Counted from the first letter of the stretch, positions 48,479 through 61,712 are shown. The stretch: DNA of 64,000 nucleotides from Pseudisothecium myosuroides (GCA_951799445.1 OX637287.1:2232001-2296000), one strand, 5' to 3'. Program-made: numbers and translations. The notes: generated from the letters alone by a model not told the origin.

Positions 48479-49882
48479 TTTTATTGTCTCTTTCCTGCTT
48501 TATCCCACTTTTGAATACCGTCCATTGCCTCATCAAGCTCTCGCAAGTCCGTGACATATTCATTTGTGACTTTTTGCAATCTGTGAAACTGTGCCAGGCC
48601 GATTTGGCCAAGATGTTCATAGATGAAACAACAGCATTTTCCACGCCGAGTTTCAGCTATACTATGAACTAATTTCTCTTTCCTCAGCCAAAATCCCTAT
48701 GCAGTGGAGCGACCTCTTTTAGGGCAGCGGTGGTTTACACTTGTTGTTTAACTTTGGGTGCACAATTGTATTGGCACGCTGCCATTGCAAGTTGACGGGG
48801 AATCACACTTTTGTCATTGAGGACCTCTTGCGGACACAAGCCAACATCTAGCGGCAGTTTGCTGGTAAGCTTCTTCCGTTTTCATTTGTGCTTTGAATTT
48901 TTTTCAGTTTCCACTTTCTATTCTCACTACATTTTTTTGCCTTGGTTTTTGTTGTAGTGTGGTCATAAGCAAGACTCCAACCGAGACTCCAACATCTCTG
49001 CTAGAATGAGGTTAAGAAGTTCTCTTTCTCTAAGTTATGCATTGGCTTTGTTTTCTCAGTTTTTGGCTTCTGTGTAATATCATGAGTTTGAGCCTTTGAG
49101 GGCATTGTGAGGTTTTGTGGTTCTTGTTTTCAACTGCTTGCTTTATGTGTTCCATCATGTATGTTGTTCAGTCACTGATTTTCAATGTTGAATCTTTACT
49201 TCTCAATATTCAATTAATTACTGTTTTTTCAATGTTTCTTGACTCCATTGCTATCGGACTAGCAGAGATCGCCCACTCTCTCTCTGACGAGTTGGAAAGG
49301 CGCTTCCCGCAGCAAGAGTTGCTTGATGCGTTTGGAATAATATATCCGCAGTATTGGAAGCAGCCAGGGGCGGATGAATCAATCAGTCACCACTTAGCAG
49401 TCCTCAAAAACTTTTATTCTCACTCTAAAGTTCTGAATGCAGGGAAGCCGCTGCATGAGGGCGGAACTAGCTACACTTCACCTGAGTTGCTTTCTGGTTC
49501 CAATTTGGATAATTAGCAGGGGTTATTCAAAGTCACAATGAGGGCTAATTGTGATGGCGCTTGCGCTTCAACTTCCAACGTGAATCCAATCATTTTGCGT
49601 TGGTGAGGTCTGTCCCAGTCACGACACTTATGGAAGCTGATTTCCGAATACTTCAAGCTTGTAGAAATCGGCTATTGTTTGGTGTTGAAGTCGGTAGAGG
49701 ATGAGTGTTGTTTTTCCACGCTTAAATTTCTGAAGTCGTGCCAAAGAAATCGACTGGACAAACATTTGCCACTTGTGCGCATGTTCAGTCAGAACTATTA
49801 CACTTTAAAAAAATTTCCATACAAGGAGGCTATTCAGTCATGGAAGAGTGCCGTGAAAGTGGGCTGGCATGGGGATGCGTGA
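48479..49882 (+). pseudogene. hAT-like transposase, 3' part with dimerisation region (broken)
   Basis: This continues the transposase after the CACTA insertion: LLSLSCFIPLLNTVHCLIKL, VRDIFICDFLQSVKLCQADL, then a degraded gap. Next come LSDELERRFPQQELLDAFGI and IYPQYW (49270-49360), and a C-terminal block SVEDECCFSTLKFLK, NRLDKHLPLVRMFSQNYYTL at 49688-49830. The last block is the hAT C-terminal dimerisation-type region (the SVE-ER-FS-L pattern). Stops at 48670-48672 and 49514-49516 break the frame. The element's terminal repeats and target duplication were not located. Confidence 0.72.
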
Positions 49883-50702
49883 TTCCTAAACCAATTCATC
49901 AGTATCCTCCATTTTTTACAAGCCTTAGTTTTCATGAGATTAGGCTAGGGTTTGACCCCAACATTGTTACTTTCCTTGATATTGAAGCTAACTGCTAGGA
50001 CCTGCTTGACCGACTGCACACTTGGAGCACATGGACTGCGACAAGGGCATCATCAACTTCGAGGAGCATCATCTATTTCTTGTGGAGTCTAACCTGTTTT
50101 TCTAACATGCCTTGTTTGTTTTGTATTTTGCAGATCACTAATACTGCAATTTGGGCAGTCTTGCTATATTTGAACAAAAAGGGTTCAATCCCCTTGTTAG
50201 TGTTAGTTTTCAATTTTCAGTATTTAAAGTTCATGTCTGTGATGAGCTTCAACAAAACTTGGTTAATGCAATTATTGGAACTTCATTTGTGTATGTTCAG
50301 ATTCATTAAAGCTTCATTTCTGTATACTCAGCTTGTTTTAAGCTTCTATTGTGTTTGTTCAACTGCATTGAACCTTGATTTGTGAATGCTTACTATCAAT
50401 GATTTGTGGACCTTGTCTACATTGCATCCTAACCGCTGAAGAATTCTTGTAAACAAGGAGCACCGGTACTTCAACCCAAAACAAATCTCAACATCTGTCA
50501 CGGTTCAAAGCTCCAAAATTCGCCATTTTCGTATAAATTTCCCCAACACTTAGCAATCACAGACAGTAAGGCGGATGAAAATTAGTCCTGCTCATACACC
50601 TCGCTTCTGAAGTTCTAGCAAGTTGTGCTTTACTGAATAGAATAAAAGTTATTCAAAATTCCACCATTTCCTAGGAAATTTAGAAGGCAGTTTTTACTAT
50701 TG

Positions 50703-51447
50703 TAGGGTCATTGCAAGAAAGACCGTTTGAAAAGCGTAGCGTTTTCCACAGTACTCATTTTTTCTTTTGGGAGGGCTTTATGATTAGAAATTCAATTTTT
50801 TTTAAATGTGAAAAATATGTTTAATGTATACACCTTTAAGAAGCAGGGACCCTAGGAAGGAAAAGAATAGAAAAATTCTCTAAGTAGGAGAACTAGAAAA
50901 GTGCAAAATCTCAAGAAAATGGATGCTTGTACTATAATTTCACATTTTAATTTGTAAATATAGAATTTTTTTAAAAAAAAATTAAAAATTGGCCATTTGA
51001 AAATAGTTTATGGTGACGAGATTTCACCAAAATATTGATCTTAGAACCATCTTCATTGTTCAGAAATTGCACACAATGCGAGTTCTGCTTGCACTCATGT
51101 GGAGGACATAAAATAATATATTTTTAGATTTCCTTTGGTAGGAATATGCTTTTCTACTATGCAAATAGCCCATGAAAATTTCAGCTCTAGATCATTAAAT
51201 TTGGGGACTTCTAACGTAGTAAAAAATCCTAAACCTTACATTGTGATAAATTAACAAAAATGATTTTTAAATATAAAATGATTTTTTTAATTTCAATAAA
51301 TAAGGGATCTGATTATCATCAAGTTAGGTATCTCCAATAAAAATTTCATGTTCATTGGACTTTTGCTTCAAAAGTTATAGGGGATGACAAGAGAGTCACT
51401 CGCTCTGTGACTAGTAAATAGGACCGATCTTTCTTGCAATGATCCTA
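50703..51447. mobile_element. TAGGGTCATTGC-ended inverted-repeat element
   Basis: The left end TAGGGTCATTGCAAGAAAGA and the right end, inverse of TAGGATCATTGCAAGAAAGA, differ at one base in 20. The start resembles the GGGTGATTGC family at 21276-22225. The 745-bp interior is AT-rich with no coding domain. No clear target duplication was seen. Confidence 0.7.
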
Positions 51448-51708
51448 CACATCTTTTTTGTAGAAGGACCTCCCTCTTACACTCGCATGTAGCTTTGACG
51501 CAAAATACGGTATACATATTCTGGGATCTCTGGTACCATGTTTTTCTTATTTTAAACTTTTGCTTACTTTGAATGTCTTTTTCATTGTTTTTCTTTCAGT
51601 AATGACAAATCCTCTTGTTTGAAATCCTACAATTTTTTAACAAAACTAATGAAGCTTTTGGTTTAGATACAAGAAGAAGGCATGAAATCAAAATTAGTAA
51701 TGTATTAC

Positions 51709-52840
51709 GGTCATTGTACAAAACACTTGTATTATTAGTTGCATTTGTATCTTTGGTCAATTAGTATTATGGGTACTACAAGTACTGTGAGTATTACAAG
51801 GGGCATAGAACAAGAGACGTGGATTGTTGATCTTTTTCCGGATCTCGAGGGCCGTTGACAAGTATATGTCCAACGGAGATGCCATCCAACTAGCAACAAT
51901 TGAAGATTTGAAGCTCAATGCAATCCACGTTGGAGAATATCATCCAAAGTTGGCCCCATTAGAAAAATCTGAGCCCTTGGGAGGGCTATTAAGGATTCAT
52001 TTTTCGGCCCACCGAGGTGCAAAAACAGAAAAATAAAAAAATATTTTTTTTTGAAAAAAAAATATTAAAAAAAAATTTAAAATAATAAAAATTTGACGTG
52101 GCACAAGTAGTGCCACATCAGCAGCTTTCATTAAAAAAATAAAAAATAAAAAATAAACAGTTTTAATTCCTCCCTAAATGCACTCGGAGGATCCAGAACT
52201 CGCGGCCCTCCCGAGTGCTGAAATTTTTTCTAATGCCTACTAGTACTATTCAGTACTACGGACAACTCTACAATACTATCTTTTGGCAGAGACTAGAGTT
52301 TTTGCTAAAAAATAGACTGCGGACATTTCCATTTTTAAAACTGAGTGAAATTGTTTTAAAAATTGTAGAAAAAATGGCCACTGTATAGAATTTTGTAGAA
52401 AAAGGTAAGTCTAAAGAAAACACCAAAATTATTAAATTCTATTTTTTGGAATTGCATGCTGACTGAGGTACACTTTAGGGCAAAGCAACTCGCAAAGCAA
52501 AATTAAGATACTTGAAGCAAGGTTTGCAGAATCTCTCTTGACAAAAGGTGTATGTTGTTTATATATGGAAAGAGGTTCACCAAAGCCTAGCTCAAAATTT
52601 GCTACATTGTATACTCAGTAGTTTAGAAAACCTCCAAAATTGAAACTGTGACATACTAAGAAATTCACTGAGACTTTCTAAAGTAATTTTAATTTTTTTT
52701 TAAATTCAATCACGTTGACAATTCCCAATAGAACCTTTGTTGTGAATTTTGAGTTCATTGGATCATTTTTGCAATAGTTATACTAAAAAACCACTTTCAT
52801 GTGCAATTTGTGATGGGAAATAGTACAAGTGTTTCATAGA
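51709..52840. mobile_element. Possible further copy of the GGGTGATTGC family
   Basis: The left end GGTCATTGTACAAAACACTT and the inverse of the right end near 52820-52840 (TAGTACAAGTGTTTCATAG) share the AACACTTGTA block of that family. Mismatches are several and the right end is uncertain. A smaller element is nested at 51952-52230. Confidence 0.4.
51952..52230. mobile_element. About 280-bp MITE, ATTAGAAAAA family, copy A
   Basis: The left end is ATTAGAAAAATCTGAGCCCT then TGGGAGGGC. The right end is the inverse of ATTAGAAAAAATTTCAGCAC then TCGGGAGGGC. The interior has a small palindrome, TGACGTGGCAC against GTGCCACATCA, near 52095-52121. A related copy lies at 54705-55000. Confidence 0.65.
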
Positions 52841-54284
52841 TTCATTATGTGAGTTCAGTAATTCATTGGTGCATCTTTTGCATTATTTTGTTTTGTGACG
52901 TATTTTTTATTAGATATGTTGATTCATGTTTCAATCGGTGGTTGGTTGCAATTTTTTAATGGACCAAGAGGCAACCATAGTTTATGGCATGGAGAAAACA
53001 AGTGATTTTGATAGTTTAGTAATAGTACAATCATAGCATAGTCATAGTGTAGTTGTTGTATAGTCATATTGAAATCATAGTACAATCATAGAGACATAAT
53101 GTAGACATATTGTGGTCATAGTGTAATTATATTGCATTCATAGTTGATTTGGACTATAATCTATGGATTTGGACAAAAATGGATAGAAAAATAAATCAAA
53201 TCCATACAACCAAATTTTAAAAAAACTAAACTTTCTAGCAGTGTTATATTATAGTCATAGTGCAATCACAAAGACAGAAAATAGTCATAGAAATATGATG
53301 CAATCATATTACACTTATAAAAGCAATTGCTTTAGTCACTTGTCTCAATCATGTTAGAATAATGTACAATCATTTTCTAGTAATAAATGTAAAAAATGAC
53401 TTAAGGACAACTATGTTGAAATCTTCTTACTTCTTGTTTTTGTTTTGCAACTACAAAATAATTAGTCAATGATTGCAGTAATCATATACACAACTACCGT
53501 GTAACCAATGTATGACTTCTTAAATGATTGAAAATGTCTGGAAATTGATTTGAAATGACTAGATTTGATGTCACATCAACTAAACAATTGTCCGTAACTT
53601 TTGCCATATCAACACCATGTCAAATGGCAGTTGTCACATCAACAATACATGGTCAATAATTATATCCACCTCAACAAACACGTAAGCAACTAGATTGGAT
53701 GATGCTTTCCACAGCAACAATGCATAGTCATCAATCACATCCACTTCATCAGATACGTCGTGCGCCACAGCCCACATTAGCCAAACCTAGTCAACTACAC
53801 TAGCCAACACAGCAGCCCTATCAGCACCAGTAACTAATGAACGTCCACATCAATAGTTGAATGAGAAATAAATTGTTACAAATAAACCACTAATGAAAAT
53901 AAATGATTTATCTGAAATGACTTAAAACCTAAAATCAGGCTCCAGTCATTTTCAAGTCATAAATATCCTAAATGATTGGTTTTACAATCATTAATGCCAA
54001 TCATTGATAGCCCTTTTTCTACTAGTGTATAACAATCATTAATTTAGCAAATAACCAAAATATAGAATGAGTATTTTACCATTGGCAACAAGCTTTTGTG
54101 GAAACCAACACAACTTCAATCATATTGCAATTTCTTCCTTGAATTCCTTGATAGGCTTCATCTTCATTTTGTGCTTGTTAGTATCTGTAACAGGACAATA
54201 CATCAAAGATAAAGTGCAAAAGATTTTGTTTTTTGATATACAAATTGATTTTGGTTGATTTTTATTTTAAATATGTTTTTAAAA

Positions 54285-54287
<3 letters not shown>
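52841..54287. other. AT-rich DNA with TCATAGT-type short repeats and an orphan CACTA end
   Basis: Frequent CATAGTCATAGTGTAG-like words occur at 53020-53290, and AATGACTT-like words at 53380-54000. A CACTA-type right end, CTTTTTCTACTAGTG, stands near 54013-54027. This may be the right part of a CACTA element whose left end is absent or unrecognised. No gene. Confidence 0.4.

Positions 54288-54343
<56 letters not shown>
54288..54343. repeat. (TA)n microsatellite
   Basis: About 28 uninterrupted TA units. Confidence 0.95.
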
Positions 54344-54345
<2 letters not shown>

Positions 54346-54704
54346 CGCATTTTAATTTTTATTGGATCAAGGAGTTTTTTCAATGTGCTTCAATTGGATT
54401 ACTTCTTGTTCAATCTAATCTTTAATACATCATTGTCGCAAATAATTCATTGATTCTACTTGAAACTTGAAATTTGAAATTTTTTAACAGTAAATCTCAT
54501 AGAATTGCATTTAGAGCAATCTTAATTGCATGGGCCACTTTACGTGCTATTTAGTGTCACTTGTTCTTGGTCAACTCAAGTTGTTTTAACCAAAATTGAC
54601 AAGGTGGACCTTGCATGAGCCAATTCACCTACCATATGGTGTTGCTTTCTATTGGACAACTAAAACTATTCCAATCCACATCAACAAGGCCATAGTCTTG
54701 TACC

Positions 54705-55000
54705 ATTAGATGTTATTTGGGGGTATTGGAGGGCTACTTCAGGTCCATTATCCAATTTGTTCCCAATGCAGCGAAGGAATGTCGGGTTGTTGTCAGAACC
54801 CTGATTACCAAAAAATTAAAAAAATTATAATTTGCTTTTGAAATTAAAAAATAAAGTTTAAAAAAAGATTCAAAGTAAAATAAAATGACGTGGCCAAAGT
54901 TTAGCTACGTCACACTAATGCGCTGCTCTGGCATAGTGGAGCGCGTTCCCTACATTTAGGAACTTGCAGCCCTCTATGTGGGCCAAATCCCTTCTAATGG
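54705..55000. mobile_element. About 295-bp MITE, ATTAGA family, copy B
   Basis: The left end is CCATTAGATGTTATTTGG then a GGAGGGCTAC block. The right end is the inverse of CCATTAGAAGGGATTTGG, AGAGGGCTGC. It shares end sequence, size and an internal TGACGTGGCC-like block with the copy at 51952-52230. Confidence 0.6.
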
Positions 55001-56344
55001 AACCAATAATGACAAGGTTGACCTTCACAAGCCAAGTTTGCGCACCATATGGTTGCTTCTTCTTTGAGTCAACTAAAGCTACCACAATCAACATCACTAA
55101 GATCCCCTTGCACATGGAATCACACGTCCTGTAGTGTCGCTTCCTTTTAGTCAACTAAAGCTACCCCAATCAACATCAATGTGCCACCTTGAATGGTCGG
55201 ATCTTACATGCACTAGTTCACATGCCATATGGTGTTGCCGTCTCTTGGTCAACTAAAGCCATTCCAATCAATGCTGACAAGGTGGCCCTACATAGTTCTT
55301 ACACAAGTTAGTTGTATGACTTTCGGAGTCGTTGCCTCTTGGTCATATACAAAGTTGTTTTCCCAAATTCCAAACTTAGTTAAATATAGAATGTTGTGAC
55401 CTTTTGATGTGGATGTTAATAGCTAGAATCATTTTAGTGCATAGTCAAAGAATCTCATGCTTAGTATGAACTACTAAGTTATACAACTCAAATGAGGTGA
55501 GTTTGTGAAGGATAAAATGGAGGTCTAGAAGGCATTAAGGTATTCGACCCATTTCCAACCACTTAAATAATTACGCTTACTTGGAGCACAGATTTTCAAA
55601 GTGCGGAATTTTTTCCGTGTACAAAAATAGAATTTAGAAGGATTGAATATTATTTAAGAATTTTATTACACAAAATGTAATTATTATAAAAAAATTTAGT
55701 GGAAGATTCTCTTCAACCTATAGTGGTCATATATACCTTCCTATTTTTGACTATAGGCTAATTGCAAAATCAACCAAGGGTTGGTTGCAATATTGAGAGC
55801 CTTGCAACCAATCATAATGCACCACAATTGCTCCGAGAATTGAGCCACAACTTCACAAAAAGAGAATAGCCTATAGATTGGAAATGGGAGGTGATCAAAA
55901 ATGGCTGGGCTACTTTAAATGAGATTTCAGGCCTGAACAAGATTGTGAGTCACATGTTGTAGAAATTTATAAAATATATATATGTTAAAAAAATCAAATA
56001 AGTTATTTAAAAAAATATTCTTTATAATAATTAATATTACAGCTGCCATGTATATGATGTGGCATCTCTTGACTATGTCAATTTGGATAATAATTTCTAA
56101 ATTATTTATTTCTTTAAAAAAAATTTATCAACAAATATATTATAAAAAAATAGTTTTTAAGTTTTTAAGTCATTTTTAATATTATTATTTTGAAAAAATA
56201 TTATTATTATTATTATTAAATTTATTATTATTTTGAAAAATATTTTTAATTTTTGATGTAATTATTATTTTTAGCACACACAATGAAACGACTGTTTCTA
56301 GACTTGAAATCTCATCTAGTGAATAAGGGTGCATAACGGGCCCA

Positions 56345-57283
56345 TTAACCCCTAAAGGACCAAGGCCTTTTTTCTGCCCAAAAACACTCAAAACTGCCAT
56401 TTCTATAGCAAAGAGTAAAAAAAATTGAAAATTGTTCTTTTTCCACATCTAACCGTAGGATCTTACACCTAACTACTATGAGAGTGTGTGGAAAAAATTT
56501 CAGAATTTTTGACCGCACAGATTGCAAGATATCTGCGTTTAAAGTGGAAAAAACAAGTTTTTCAGCACATTGCGGGACTAGATTTTTTAACTTTGAACAT
56601 TTTTAACTTAAAGTTTTTGCACTACAGAGTTTTGAGCTTTAAATCTTTATAGTGGAGAATTGAGTTGAGAGTCTAGGAAAAAAAAAATTCAAAAAAACTT
56701 AATTATCATTCTTAAAAAAATTGTTAAGTAGAAGTAGGTACAAGATAGAAGGAAAATCTAAAATATTCATATATTTTAGATGGAATTAAAATACACTAAT
56801 CCCAATGGTGAGATTGTTCTAACAAGTAAATCAGACCATGCAAAAAAAATAAAATTGAAAAATTTGAAAATTTTCATTCAGAAATGCATCCTACAAGTTA
56901 TTTTTTTCAAGAAGATGCTCTAACTGCCCGAAAAACAAGAATGTCCATAACTTTCTCATAACATATCCAAATGAAATGAATCAAAGCTTTGCAAATAGGC
57001 AAAAATATAATCTATGAGAAAAAAAGTATTAAAAAAAAAATTCAAATTTTTGTCCATTTTTTTTTTGCTGCCCGGACTGCCCACCGTCCCCTGTTTTGAG
57101 CTTATATGGTCATAACTTTTTTTCCTAGGCACCGATTGTGAAGAAATTTTCATTCCCACAAAGCTTATCAGTTTTTCTATCTCCAAAAAAAGTTTCAAAA
57201 AATCACGACAAAATTTCAGCCCGTAGGTACCTGCCCGAAAACGCATTTGTCCCCCGAAGGGACAACGGTCCTTTAGGGGTTAA
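56345..57283. mobile_element. TTAA-bounded inverted-repeat element (copy 3, complete)
   Basis: The 939-bp element starts TTAACCCCTAAAGGACC and ends with the nearly exact inverse GGTCCTTTAGGGGTTAA. It is the reference copy for 1-526 and 36649-37563. It has no transposase frame. Flanks beyond TTAA (GCCCA left, GATGC right) do not repeat, so TTAA may be the target duplication, as with piggyBac-type elements, or part of the TIR. Confidence 0.88.
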
Positions 57284-60200
57284 GATGCCTTTTAAATTTT
57301 ATCACAAGGCCCAATTAAACCAGCATGGCCTTTACTTTGGCTTTGGAACAATCCAATTAGAATTGCTCATAGGAAATAATTGCCAATACCCTTGCAGTAG
57401 GATTATTTGCATCCAAAACATGGGTATTGAAACTTTTTTCAAGAACAATCCAATTGGAAATATATGAACTATGAATCCTACCACAGTAGACATTGCAGTG
57501 TCAAATGTATTTGCACTTTTCATGAACCCTGTTTGCCATGTCCACTTCTCATCCATGTGCATTGTCAGATATCAAAGAAGAAATTGCAATTATTGACAGT
57601 TTTTAGATTCTCTTATTTGAATCCTCTACTTCTTATTTCTTTATTGTCTTCTATAGCTTATAAGTGAATGGAAAGTAATGCACACTCATATTCTCACAAT
57701 TATTGCTAAAAGTGATATCTAAGTCCAATGGGCATCTATGAGTATGTTTGCGGACATTGACACCAAGGTCTACAACTCCATTGTATGGAAGGGAATGTCT
57801 GCGATGAAGAGCAACCATAAAATAGGGATAGTTGCATGCTCAGGATGACATCGTCATCTCCATTGCCATCTTTAAAAACTTATGGACGTCAACTTAGGTG
57901 TCTGTACGAAGCCACTCTCTAACGTGCATCAGGGCCACTTAGTATGCTGACGTAGCATGCCATATTGGCACAATTTGATGCCACATTGGATAGCTTGGTC
58001 CCTCTTTTTTCCGTAGGTATGTCATTTGGTTGCCCTTCTCTCCCCCCTTCTTTTTTACTTCGGGCAAGCTTTTTATTGTAGATCGCAGTAAGAATCATTG
58101 ACTCATCCATGGTCAAAATGGCCGTGGTCGCTAAAGTAGCAATCCATGTTTTTGCGAACGCTATAAAAAATGGACGCATGCCATTATTTGCGTCCAAGAA
58201 TACATCACCATCCGCTAAAGCATCATTCACCATGTTTTCACATAAATCTGTGGATACTCAATCCAACATCTATGGAAATCCAACCCCATGGGCCATCGGC
58301 CCGTGGACAACGTGATGTTTTGTTGGACATCCATGTCCGAGGCCTACACTAAAAAAAACACGAGTTACTTCTAGTGATACTTGAAATGTGAGTGTGAATG
58401 GAAAAATTGACATAGTAAACCATAAACAAAGGAAAGAAAATGTTGGTAAAAAGTCATTGAATAAGTGTCATTACATGAATCTACTATTTTGGTATCTCAT
58501 TGTATTATTTTCAATGTAAATGTGTGCTTGATTTATAAGTGACTCCATTGTAAGTTGTCATTGTTCAATCCAAATGAACTTTGTATGTGAATATCTCTAC
58601 ATTCACTTTAGCATGTCTTGTCTAGTAATAATAAAAAATTGCGCATTATTTTTTTCTTCTAAATTCCAATTAATTTATCTTGAATTGCAATTAGTGGTGA
58701 TTATCAATGCTCATACCTTAAATGCTCGTAATTTGAAGAAACATGCTAAAGGATTCTACATAGTAACTACATCGATTCAAAACCTATTGATTAAGCATTT
58801 GAGCATAATTCCCATTCAATTTCTTTGGTTTTTGTTGGATCTTGTTGGAAATTGAAAAAGAATCATAGAATCCTCTAGCATGTATTATTTAGACACAATG
58901 TAAATAAACTGTAATTTTTCAATTTGTTTTTAATAGATATGTCCTAAACCACAAGTTAAAAAGTGTAAATTTGTTTCCTATTTTGTAGTCTATAGTTTTA
59001 TAGGCCTTGTGTTTCTGCTAGCATCTCCATTTATATTCCAAACAAACACAATATACATGTCAAAAATTCAATTTAAAATATAGAATTGAAATTGTCAAAT
59101 AACTTATTTTGATTCTTGTTGTTCTGTTATATCACAGTGAATCTTCTCTCATTGCATTTCCTTGTTAGGTTCAATAGACTTCTAAATGTTTTTTTTATAT
59201 GTTTTCTTGCATTTACATGAGGATTGTTTTTTATAATATTTATGTACAACATGAATGATTTATTGGACATATAAAGAATGTGTGCATAGTTAAAGAAATT
59301 TATATACTCTATAAGTTAGTGTATTGTACATTTGATTGCACTTGTTTATTTTTATTCCTACTCTTAAACAACGAGATTCTTTACAACATCCGCAACAATG
59401 CAAGAAACATCCTACATTTCCAACTTTTTGAAGGAAACGTGTATAAGCAATGCTTGGACCCACCCTCAAATTCTCTTTACTCCTTCATATAAGAAATTAT
59501 CAACAAGATTGACAACTCTTCCAAATACTTTTTTTTCCTCTACAATTAGCAAGTCATTACAATTCATTTTTTTGTATATGGTACACCCAAAGTCTTACAA
59601 TTGGTTGGAAATTAGTAAACAAAGTTATATGGATAGAATTTACTTTTTAAATGACCTCTAAACTATGGTTTCTAAATCCAATACGCAAATATTTGATATT
59701 GATGAAGTTTTCTTGTCTTAATTGGCTACTTTTTTTTTAATATAAAATAGCTCAGTATACATTTATAAGGAACCTATTTTTAACATTTGTGAGAAAGTAT
59801 TAAGATGACTTTCATATAACATTATCATATCATATAACATCACTAAGTTGAGGCATTTTTATTTATTTATTCTTTGCTGATCCAAATACTTTTAACCAAC
59901 CTAAACCATTTTCCCTTGGAGGAAGGATAATACCTCTATATATATATATGCTTGGGAGTGAATTTAGTTATAATCTACAAAGAATCATTGGTTGCCTAAG
60001 AAGTTGCAATGCTAATGCCATTGGCTGAATGGGAAGTTGCAAGATTATCATTGACTGGCTAAGAAGTTGCCATGTTGCAAGTTCCCACTTTTTTGTGGAA
60101 GCAAAAGGCACCCCTTTAACGTTGATTAACAATATTATGTCACTTATATTTGGATAAAGCAATCAACCAAGCCTATTTCTACATGCAATAATTCCTTTTT

Positions 60201-61710
60201 CAGTTCATCCCTTACTATCGTACCCTTTTCATCCCCAATTGACGATATCATCTATATATTTTCTGAGGAAATGATGAAAATTTGACTCTGCTTTTGGAGC
60301 ACCCCAAGGACGGTAATGAATGTTTTTGGTAATGGTGGTGGAATTGGGCCCCAATGGTGCCAAATAAAAAGAGCTGGTTAAGTTAAAGACGTTCGCAACA
60401 TGGGCCCATTGATCTCTTCGATTCACTTCAAGGCCCATCAATGAATGCCAACGCATGATCCGAAGTAGTTGACCGACTTCTTGCTTCACCGAGGAATTGA
60501 AACCGCCATGACACCACTCTGCAATTAAGTTGACCTCCCCGGAAGTTAAGTTGTTCATGGGCACATATTCGACACGTAACTTGCATTTGCAGGCATGTGT
60601 CTGCAGGGAGTCATTGGGTTAGGGCAACTTCCTCTCAAGTTGTCATTTGTTTCAAAAGAAAAAAGAAAAAAGAAAAAAGAAAACTTCCTCAAGTTTGTAG
60701 CCGTTGAATATGAATATGATCCTCCACATTTACTCCTCCGATTGCTTAGTTAATGGGTATAAGTAGACGGACAGACAGCGCTGCTTCAAATTGGCTATCA
60801 CTGCAAGTGTTCAGGAAGTTTTTGGAGCTGCAGCCCCGGGATTTTGCCTCCCCCTCTTTGTAGAAGGAGCCCGGATTTTTTTTCCGAGGGCACCGGTTGA
60901 ATCCTCTCCTTATCAAAATCTCCAAGTTCAAGTGAGGACAGACAATTTCTCATTAGATAGGAATTTCAGGATACTTGGTACAAATACAAGTTTTTTTGCT
61001 CCTGTAGTTTCCACAAGCCTCAGTGGCATCTTTTTCTCGGTCTTCCACCTAGGTTGAACCGTCTGCTTGAGTCGGACTGATTGTTTCCTTTTCTTGTGTT
61101 ATCAAATGCAATGGTTTCAAAAAGAAATCTCATAATTCATTTCCTCTAGTATCAAATTTTCACTAGTCATTTTTCTTCAACTTCAAATTTGCAAAGGCTA
61201 CAATCCTCCTATTTCAAATAAATGCCAGTTCTAAAATTAAACTGCAAATTTCATTACATCTGGTAGACGTGGACAATGGAGCAGGGGTTAGCTGCAACGA
61301 CCAACTGTAAAGTGATACCCACCTCCGCCCTACCCAAACATTCCAAGGCCTTCAATAGCCAACCCTAAAGCAATGCCTCGTGCCTTGGTCAAGAACATAT
61401 CGGTCTCTAGCACCCCAAGTAGTAGCCTGGGATTCGAAATGGCAAGCTACTAAAATCTGATAATTTCATGAATGTAATGGTTGCATATTCACCTTTTATT
61501 TTTACACAATGTTTGGTTGTTGGTCCTAACAATTTTGGATTGTCCGGTTTTAGATCCTCCATTTTCCCACTCCAAGTGGTTATTTTCCCAAAGGCACTGG
61601 CTTACAATGAACTAATTGGTAGTTCTCCATGAACATTGTACACTATTACATTCCTTATTGTTGACAACATTCACACATTAAAATGTTTTGGACTACTAGA
61701 ACTAAAAAAA
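57284..61710. other. Mostly AT-rich interval without a recognised gene
   Basis: A GC-richer island at 57900-58330 has open frames on both strands but no domain. A related CACTA right end lies at 58355-58372. Short direct repeats with TAAGAAGTTGC occur at 59990-60080. The frame at 60229-60600 is listed separately. The rest shows homopolymers and no support for genes. Confidence 0.4.
60229..60555 (-). CDS. Unrecognised coding-like ORF (possible gene fragment)
   Basis: A minus-strand frame has ATG at 60558 (MNNLTSGEVNLIAEW) and stays open upstream to about 60600 (THACKCKLRVEYVP). Composition is protein-like, with regular Trp, His and Arg and no low-complexity run (LLRIMRWHSLMGLEV, DQWAHVANVFNLTS, FHHFLRKYIDDIVNWG). 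No domain was recognised. It could be an exon of a spliced gene, a transposon gene fragment or chance. Confidence 0.25.
   Translation of the reverse strand, partial: NNLTSGEVNLIAEWCHGGFNSSVKQEVGQLLRIMRWHSLMGLEVNRRDQWAHVANVFNLTSSFYLAPLGPNSTTITKNIHYRPWGAPKAESNFHHFLRKYIDDIVNWG

Positions 61711-61712
<2 letters not shown>

Noticed and set aside
43264..49882. Treating the separate hAT-like frames as independent host genes
   Set aside because: They fall in order along one transposase, have stops and frame changes between them, and are split by CACTA elements with exact duplications.
57919..58315. Open frames on both strands in a GC-richer island
   Set aside because: Frames on the two strands look equally plausible, neither shows a known domain, and stops bound both. 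Could be a degraded transposon gene, but unsupported.
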